The translations under genes were made by a program, and so were the position numbers. A stretch of 64,000 nt of DNA from an uncultured Ruminococcus sp. (lineage in GTDB: Bacteria > Bacillota > Clostridia > Oscillospirales > Ruminococcaceae). The notes under the pieces are model-generated. The model did not search any database, was not told where the DNA came from, and worked only from the letters and a program-made list of their open reading frames with translations. How positions within the stretch are numbered: the first letter of the stretch is position 1; each line of letters begins with the position of its first letter. The stretch is taken from assembly GCA_947627625.1 (NCBI GenBank), contig CANQWR010000001.1, positions 244,448-308,447 of the forward strand, read 5' to 3'. Shown one piece after another: positions 57,920-64,000 of the stretch.

Positions 57920-60193
57920 ATGAATAATGAGATGAATACGGTTGGAAACAAGTCCGATAATTTTGACCCCGCTTTGGCTGAAAAACTGCTGGAGACGCTC
58001 CCCGACTACGATTCTGACTGTACTATTGACAGGATAATCCATAAAATTATTACCTGTGACAAGCAATACGACCTGAGCAAGATTATTTCCGCATACGAAT
58101 TTGCGGAAAAGGCTCACAGAGGACAAAAACGCTCTTCGGGACAAGACTATATAATTCATCCGCTTGCAGTTGCGGGGATTCTCCTTGATTTCTGTATGGA
58201 TACCGACACTATCTGTGCGGCTTTACTGCACGATGTCGTTGAGGACACTCCCGCCACTTTTGACGACCTGAAAAAGCGTTTCGGACAGGACGTTGCAATG
58301 CTCGTTGACGGTGTCACAAAACTGAGTAAAATTCCCGCCATAACGAAAGAGCAGATGCAGGCGGAGAACGTCAGGAAGATGGTCCTTGCGATGTTCAATG
58401 ACGTGAGAGTAATAATAATAAAACTCGCTGACCGTCTCCACAATATGCGTACACTGAAATACCGTCCCCCCGAAAAGCGAATTTACACGGCAACGGAGAC
58501 TATGGAAATATACGTCCCGATATGCAGGAGATTCGGCATAAAAGCCGTAAAAGAGGAGCTTGAAGACCTGTCGCTGAGGATTCTCGACCCCTACGCCTAT
58601 ATCGAACTCGAAAAAATCATGGAGAGCCGCAAGGAAGAGAGAGAGGCTTTTATTGAGACCATAAAGAAACGTATAGAGAAGGGGTGCAGTACCTTTGAGT
58701 TCAAAGAACCGCCCGTCATAGACGGAAGAGTCAAGAGCATATACAGTATGTACAGCAAGATATACAATCTCGGAAAGAGTATTGACCAGATTTATGACAA
58801 GTACGCCGTGAGGGTGATAGTCTCCACAAAACAGGAGTGTTACAACGTTCTGGGAATTGTACACGATATGTTCCAGCCGCTCCCGAACCGTTTCAAGGAC
58901 TACATCTCAACACCTAAGCCGAACGGCTACCAGTCTCTCCACACGACCGTTCTCGGGGAGGAGGGCATACCGTTTGAGGTACAGATAAGGACTATGGATA
59001 TGCACTTTACCGCCGAATACGGTGTCGCAGCACACTGGAAGTACAAAGAGGGCGGAAAAGGCGGTGACGGCATGGAAAAACGCATGATGTGGGTGAGACA
59101 GGTCATAGAGGCACAGCAGAGTGCGGACGACGTTGAGGAGATAGTAAACGCCATAAAGACAGAGGCTATAGAGGAAATTTTTGTTATGACTCCGAAGGGA
59201 ATGACTATTTCCCTGCCTGTCGGGGCAAACGTCATAGATTTTGCGTACAAGATACACACGGAAGTCGGACACAGGACTATAGGTGCGAAAGTGGACGGAA
59301 AGATAGTCCCGCTTGACTACAAGTTGCAAATGGGACAGATTTGCGAAATCCTGACCGCAAGGGAGAGAGACAGAGGTCCGAGCCGTGACTGGCTGAATAT
59401 AGTCAAGACAAACGAAGCACGTTCAAAAATACGTTCGTGGTACAAGAGGGAAAAGCGTGAGGAGAATATAGCGGAGGGCAAAAAGTCCCTACAGAGGGCG
59501 TTCAAGAGATACAGAATAAATCTCGATGAATCGCAGTACACGGAGTTCCTCCACGATGATTTTCACAGACACAACTGTGCAACTCTTGACGATTTCTATG
59601 CGTCAATAGGCTATGGCGGAGTGTCGCTGAACAAGATTATTCCACGTCTCAAAGACAAGTACGACAAGGAGTACGGTGTCAGTGAGGGACAGGAGACTCT
59701 TCACCTTATAAAGCCGAAATCTCCCCATGTGGACGGAATAGTCCTCGACAGGGAGAACAACATAGCTATAAAATACGCAGCCTGTTGCAATCCGCTCCCG
59801 GGGGACGAAATAGTCGGATTTATAACAAGGGGACACGGGCTGTCCGTCCACACCACGAAGTGCAGAAATTATCTGTCGGCACTCCAGAGAAATGATCCGG
59901 CAGAATTGCAGAGGTGGACACACGATATACAGTGGACCGATGAGCAGAATATACCTCTACAGACGGAGTTCACGGTGACAGCGACAGACCGTGTGGGACT
60001 GGTATACGACATAACTTCCGTACTCACAGCTTCACACATACCGATAGTACACTCTTCCTCCAGAAACTTAAAGAGCGGGAACGCATCATTTGACGCTGCA
60101 ATAATAATTTCGGGTACGGAACAGCTTGAAAAACTGTTTGAGAAGATAAGAAAAGTGGACGGAGTAATATCGGTCGAGAGGTCAAAAAAATAA
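57920..60193 (+). CDS. RelA/SpoT bifunctional (p)ppGpp synthetase/hydrolase
   Basis: HD domain HRGQKRSSGQDYIIHPLAVAGIL; synthetase DKYAVRVIV, YISTPKPNGYQSLHTTV; TGS and ACT domains. Confidence 0.96.
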   Translation: MNNEMNTVGNKSDNFDPALAEKLLETLPDYDSDCTIDRIIHKIITCDKQYDLSKIISAYEFAEKAHRGQKRSSGQDYIIHPLAVAGILLDFCMDTDTICAALLHDVVEDTPATFDDLKKRFGQDVAMLVDGVTKLSKIPAITKEQMQAENVRKMVLAMFNDVRVIIIKLADRLHNMRTLKYRPPEKRIYTATETMEIYVPICRRFGIKAVKEELEDLSLRILDPYAYIELEKIMESRKEEREAFIETIKKRIEKGCSTFEFKEPPVIDGRVKSIYSMYSKIYNLGKSIDQIYDKYAVRVIVSTKQECYNVLGIVHDMFQPLPNRFKDYISTPKPNGYQSLHTTVLGEEGIPFEVQIRTMDMHFTAEYGVAAHWKYKEGGKGGDGMEKRMMWVRQVIEAQQSADDVEEIVNAIKTEAIEEIFVMTPKGMTISLPVGANVIDFAYKIHTEVGHRTIGAKVDGKIVPLDYKLQMGQICEILTARERDRGPSRDWLNIVKTNEARSKIRSWYKREKREENIAEGKKSLQRAFKRYRINLDESQYTEFLHDDFHRHNCATLDDFYASIGYGGVSLNKIIPRLKDKYDKEYGVSEGQETLHLIKPKSPHVDGIVLDRENNIAIKYAACCNPLPGDEIVGFITRGHGLSVHTTKCRNYLSALQRNDPAELQRWTHDIQWTDEQNIPLQTEFTVTATDRVGLVYDITSVLTASHIPIVHSSSRNLKSGNASFDAAIIISGTEQLEKLFEKIRKVDGVISVERSKK

Positions 60194-60214
60194 TGGACTA
60201 TTTATAGCGGACTA

Positions 60215-60347
60215 TTTGGGGGGCTATGCCCCCCAAGCCCCCCGTGAACGATAGGAGGCAGGGGGCTTTGCCCCCTGAACCCCCATTGGGGGCTCTGCCC
60301 CCAAACCCCCGTCGGGGGGAAGAATCCCCCCGAACCCCCCATGATAG
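60215..60347 (+). repeat. GC-rich multi-hairpin intergenic repeat, locus 8
   Basis: ggggggctatgccccccaagccccccgtgaacgataggaggcagggggctttgccccctgaacccccattgggggctctgcccccaaacccccgtcggggggaagaatccccccgaaccccccatgat. Confidence 0.94.
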
Positions 60348-60404
60348 AAACAAGAATTTATACGAACCCTAATCGTTCCTAATTAAACACAAAGGGAGAA
60401 TTTT

Positions 60405-61034
60405 ATGGATATATTTACAATACAACTCGGCGGACTTATGGCAAACTGCCACATAGTCCGCACATCGCCTGACACCTGTGTTGCTCTCGATATCGGCGGT
60501 GACAGCGATTTTTTTCTGAAATTTTTAGAACGTGAAAATCTGAAACTCAGCAAGATACTCCTGACACACGGTCATTTTGACCATATGTGCGGTGCGGAGG
60601 CTGTGAGACTTGCAACGGGTGCGGAGGTATTTGTGCATGAAAATGATGCAGATATGTTAAGCAGCCCCGAAAAGTCCCTCTATTCGGATATAAGGGCGGG
60701 GAAATTCTGCCCTGTCACGGAGTTCTCAACTCTCAAAGACGATGACACCATAAAAGACGGTGAACTGTCTTTTCAGGTTCTGCACACCCCCGGACACTCG
60801 GAGGGCAGCGTGTGTTATCTGTGCGATGACAGAATTTTTTCGGGCGATACTTTTTTCAGAGGGTCAATAGGACGAACGGATTTTATGGGGAGCAGTGTTC
60901 CCGATATGAAAAAATCTCTCCGCAAAATCAACTCTCTTGACGGCGATTTCAGAATTTACACAGGTCACGGCGAGAGTACAACTCTTGAATACGAGAGAAA
61001 AAACAACCCCTATATATTGGAATACGGTGCTTAA
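60405..61034 (+). CDS. MBL-fold metallo-hydrolase (glyoxalase II-like)
   Basis: LTHGHFDHMCG; HTPGHSEGSVCYL; FSGDTFFRGSIGRTDF; YTGHGESTTLEYE. Confidence 0.93.
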   Translation: MDIFTIQLGGLMANCHIVRTSPDTCVALDIGGDSDFFLKFLERENLKLSKILLTHGHFDHMCGAEAVRLATGAEVFVHENDADMLSSPEKSLYSDIRAGKFCPVTEFSTLKDDDTIKDGELSFQVLHTPGHSEGSVCYLCDDRIFSGDTFFRGSIGRTDFMGSSVPDMKKSLRKINSLDGDFRIYTGHGESTTLEYERKNNPYILEYGA

Positions 61035-61035
61035 A

Positions 61036-62532
61036 ATGGTTGACAAAAACAAAATGCCGATTGTTTTGGTCGGCAATTATTCTTCAAAATACGAAATCGA
61101 GTCTATTTGTAAATTATTTTTCAATACGGCGAGATTCAGGTTTTCAAGTGACGTAAACGACGCACAGGGCGAGAGTTATATTTTGGCAAGTACTGCTGTT
61201 GAAAGTGAAATTCTCCTGACAGCTGAAATACGTCTTGACGGCGATACTCCCGAAAGACAGATAAAAACAATGTCTGTCAAGACGAAAAAAGACGATATTG
61301 AACTTGAATTATGCCGTCTTGTTTATCACATACTTTGCAGAAAAACAGGTATCAGACCGCCGTGGGGGCTTATGACGGGAATACGTCCTGTCAAAAAAGT
61401 AAAAGACCTTGTTTGCAGAGGACTTGACAGAGAGAGTGTCGGGAATTATTTCAGAGATAAATATGAAGTTTCGGAGGAAAAATTTTCCATAGCGTACAGG
61501 ACAGCTTTGAACCAGATACCTATTTTAGAGAACTTGGACGGAAATTCCGTGAGTTTATACATATCAATACCGTTTTGTCCGTCAAGGTGCAGTTACTGTT
61601 CGTTCGTGTCGCACTCCGTCACAATGAAGTCCGCCGTGAAACTTATTCCCGAATACGTCTCCGCACTTTGCAGGGAACTCGAAATAACAGGCGAACTTGT
61701 CAGCGAAAACGGTCTTAAAGTGGAGACTGTCTACTTTGGCGGGGGTACACCTGTTGCAATATCCGCAGAACAGATAAAAATTTTAATGGAGTGCGTTGAA
61801 AAAATTTTTGACCTGACTAATCTCAAAGAGTACGACTTTGAAGCGGGCAGACCTGACGCTTTTACGGAGGAGAAGCTCAGAGTTGTAAAAAATTTTGGCG
61901 TGACGAGAATTTCCGTCAATCCGCAGACTCTCAACAATGAGGTGCTTAAAACTATAGGCAGACACCACACCGCTGAAGACACTCTTAAAGCCTTTGAACT
62001 TGCGAGAAAAGTCGGTTTCAAAAATATAAATATGGACCTGATAGCAGGACTTCCAAATGACACAGCGGAGAGTTTCGGGAGTACCCTTGAAAAAATACTC
62101 ACGCTGTCACCAGAGAGTATAACAGTCCACACCCTCACACTCAAACGCTCTTCTGAACTGTTTCAGACAGGCAGTACGGGAAATCCTGCTTCTGAAATGG
62201 TAGGCTACAGTATCGGCAGGCTTATAGATTCGGGCTATGAACCCTATTATATGTACTGTCAGAAAAACACTGTCGAAAATCTTGAAAATATAGGTTACGC
62301 AAAAAAGGGCTGTGAAAGTCTTTACAACATTTTTATAATGGACGAAATTCAGACCATAATAGGAGCAGGTTGCGGTGCCTCCACAAAAATGGTTTTCCCG
62401 GACGGCATGATTCGGAGATTCCACAATCACAAGTACCCATATGAATATATCACACGTTTCGACGAGCTTATGCAGAGAAAAGAGGAGATTTCCGAATGCC
62501 TGAAAAAAATAAATTCTATGAGACTGAAATAA
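61036..62532 (+). CDS. hemZ: Coproporphyrinogen dehydrogenase HemZ-like radical SAM protein
   Basis: YISIPFCPSRCSYCSFVSHS; VETVYFGGGTP; NMDLIAGLPNDT. Confidence 0.9.
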   Translation: MVDKNKMPIVLVGNYSSKYEIESICKLFFNTARFRFSSDVNDAQGESYILASTAVESEILLTAEIRLDGDTPERQIKTMSVKTKKDDIELELCRLVYHILCRKTGIRPPWGLMTGIRPVKKVKDLVCRGLDRESVGNYFRDKYEVSEEKFSIAYRTALNQIPILENLDGNSVSLYISIPFCPSRCSYCSFVSHSVTMKSAVKLIPEYVSALCRELEITGELVSENGLKVETVYFGGGTPVAISAEQIKILMECVEKIFDLTNLKEYDFEAGRPDAFTEEKLRVVKNFGVTRISVNPQTLNNEVLKTIGRHHTAEDTLKAFELARKVGFKNINMDLIAGLPNDTAESFGSTLEKILTLSPESITVHTLTLKRSSELFQTGSTGNPASEMVGYSIGRLIDSGYEPYYMYCQKNTVENLENIGYAKKGCESLYNIFIMDEIQTIIGAGCGASTKMVFPDGMIRRFHNHKYPYEYITRFDELMQRKEEISECLKKINSMRLK

Positions 62533-63839
62533 CAGGGCTCAGTTCAGACGGAGCAGGCGTGTGCCGAGTGGAGAATATGGCTGTCTTTGTACCCGATACG
62601 GCTGTGGGGGACAAAATCAGAGTGAAGATAGTGAAAGTCCTGAAAAACTACGCCTACGGGATAGTTGACGAAATTTTAGTGCCGTCTGTGGATAGGGAGG
62701 AACGTCCCTGCAAAGTCTGCAAAAAGTGCGGAGGTTGCGTTTACAGGCATATTTCCTATAAAGCGGAGTGCCGTGCAAAAGATGACATTATCAAAAATGC
62801 GTTCAGGAGAATAGGCGGTCTGAACCCCGTCTTTGAGGAGTTTATCCCCGCCGAAAATCCCGAACACTACAGGAATAAAGTTATACTTCCTTTCGGCAGG
62901 AGGGAAAACGGTCTTGCGGAATGCGGTTTTTTCGCACCGAGAAGTCACAGGATAATCCCAATGGACAGCTGCAGTCTGCAACCCTGTATATTTGACGATA
63001 TTGTAAATTATATTAAAAACAGTCCGCAGATGTACGGAATAAAAATTTACAATGAAGAAACTCACACAGGCTGGCTTAGAAATCTTTATATCAGACAGGG
63101 CTTTCACAGCGGTGAGATAATGGTCTGCTTTGTGGTGACAGGCGAAAAGACAAATCCCCACTTCAGAAATATGGTCAGGGGACTTGTTGACAAGTTCACT
63201 GATATAAAGAGCGTGGTACTCAATATAAATCCCGACAATACAAATGTAGTACTCGGCAAAAAGTGCGTGACACTGTTCGGCAGCGACACTATAGAAGACA
63301 CCATGTGCGGAAATAGGATTCAAATTTCACCTCTGTCTTTTTATCAGGTGAACACTGTGCAGGCTGAAAAGCTGTACGGAAAAGCCCTTGAGTACGCCTC
63401 CCCTGACATAAATGACACTGTTGCAGACCTCTATTGCGGAACGGGTACAATAGGGCTCTCAATGGCAAATCATGTGAAAAAAGTCGTTGGGGTGGAGATA
63501 GTCCCCGAAGCTGTCGAAAACGCTCGCACAAACGCACAGTTAAATAATATATCAAATGCCGCATTTTACACGGGCGACGCAAAAGATTTCCCCGATAACG
63601 CCGATATTGTAGTTCTCGACCCTCCCAGAAAGGGCTGTTCGGAGGAGACTCTCATTTCAGTCAAAAATATCAACCCGAAAAAAATAGTCATGATTTCCTG
63701 CAATCCCGCTACTGCCTCTCGTGACGCAAAATGGCTTTCACAAAACGGCTACAACGTCGAAAAAGTCTGTGGTGTCGACCTTTTCCCGTCAACTAAACAC
63801 GTTGAGTGCGTGGTGCTGATGTCACGGAACGAGAGTTGA
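62496..63839 (+). CDS. rlmD: 23S rRNA (uracil-5-)-methyltransferase RumA/RlmD family
   Basis: N-terminal TRAM region; CKVCKKCGGCVYRHISY Fe-S; VADLYCGTGTIGLSMA; VLDPPRKGC; MISCNPATASRDAKWL. Confidence 0.94.
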   Translation: MPEKNKFYETEITGLSSDGAGVCRVENMAVFVPDTAVGDKIRVKIVKVLKNYAYGIVDEILVPSVDREERPCKVCKKCGGCVYRHISYKAECRAKDDIIKNAFRRIGGLNPVFEEFIPAENPEHYRNKVILPFGRRENGLAECGFFAPRSHRIIPMDSCSLQPCIFDDIVNYIKNSPQMYGIKIYNEETHTGWLRNLYIRQGFHSGEIMVCFVVTGEKTNPHFRNMVRGLVDKFTDIKSVVLNINPDNTNVVLGKKCVTLFGSDTIEDTMCGNRIQISPLSFYQVNTVQAEKLYGKALEYASPDINDTVADLYCGTGTIGLSMANHVKKVVGVEIVPEAVENARTNAQLNNISNAAFYTGDAKDFPDNADIVVLDPPRKGCSEETLISVKNINPKKIVMISCNPATASRDAKWLSQNGYNVEKVCGVDLFPSTKHVECVVLMSRNES

Positions 63840-63931
63840 AAAGCCCAGTTTTTAGGAAGCAATGGAATTAGTCTTTACGGCTGGTGTATGTATCATAACG
63901 GGGAAAAACCAATACTGTCGCTGTATTGAGT

Positions 63932-64000
63932 TTTTTATATTTTTGTTTTTTATTTTTCTTGTTTTTGTTTTTTTTTTTTTTTTTTTATTTTTTTTTTTTT
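63932..64000. other. Low-complexity T-rich run at window end
   Basis: Long poly-T interrupted by few bases to the last base. Confidence 0.8.

Noticed and set aside
8058-60347. CRISPR interpretation of the repeats
   Set aside because: Copies are far apart, with no regular spacers and no cas genes.

Overview
The window reads as a chromosomal segment of a Ruminococcus-like Clostridia bacterium (inferred from type I dockerins, a GH9-dockerin-GH16 cellulosomal enzyme and codon style). Mostly housekeeping/metabolic genes: Mrp ATPase, MreB/Mbl, RecD2, MATE, BioY, AraC regulator, PfkB, NrdD/NrdG, NadE, PyrE, endonuclease V, RecJ, RelA/SpoT, HemZ, RlmD, tRNA-Leu(TAA). There is also a full thiamine operon (thiS-thiG-Cys-rich ORF-thiH-tenI/thiE-thiED-thiC) under a clear TPP riboswitch. 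Points of most interest: (1) a collinear signalling cassette at 15-24 kb: orphan solute-binding lipoprotein, GGDEF/EAL, hybrid kinase, Hpt, HD-GYP response regulator, two tiny translationally coupled ORFs; (2) a dispersed family of GC-rich multi-hairpin intergenic repeats, at least eight loci, built from a ~70 bp unit with an ACGATWGG junction box and a CATGAT end; (3) a decayed mobile island at ~40.2-46.3 kb carrying an unrecognised 547-aa protein and a convergent, overlapping glycine-zipper membrane protein; (4) a KptA-NadE-Zn ribbon-PIN-PyrE-EndoV run behind a consensus promoter flanked by paired imperfect palindromes; (5) a single-nucleotide frameshift in a glutathione peroxidase gene. No CRISPR array or rRNA was recognised. 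Identifications come from reading motifs in the translations; no database search was run.
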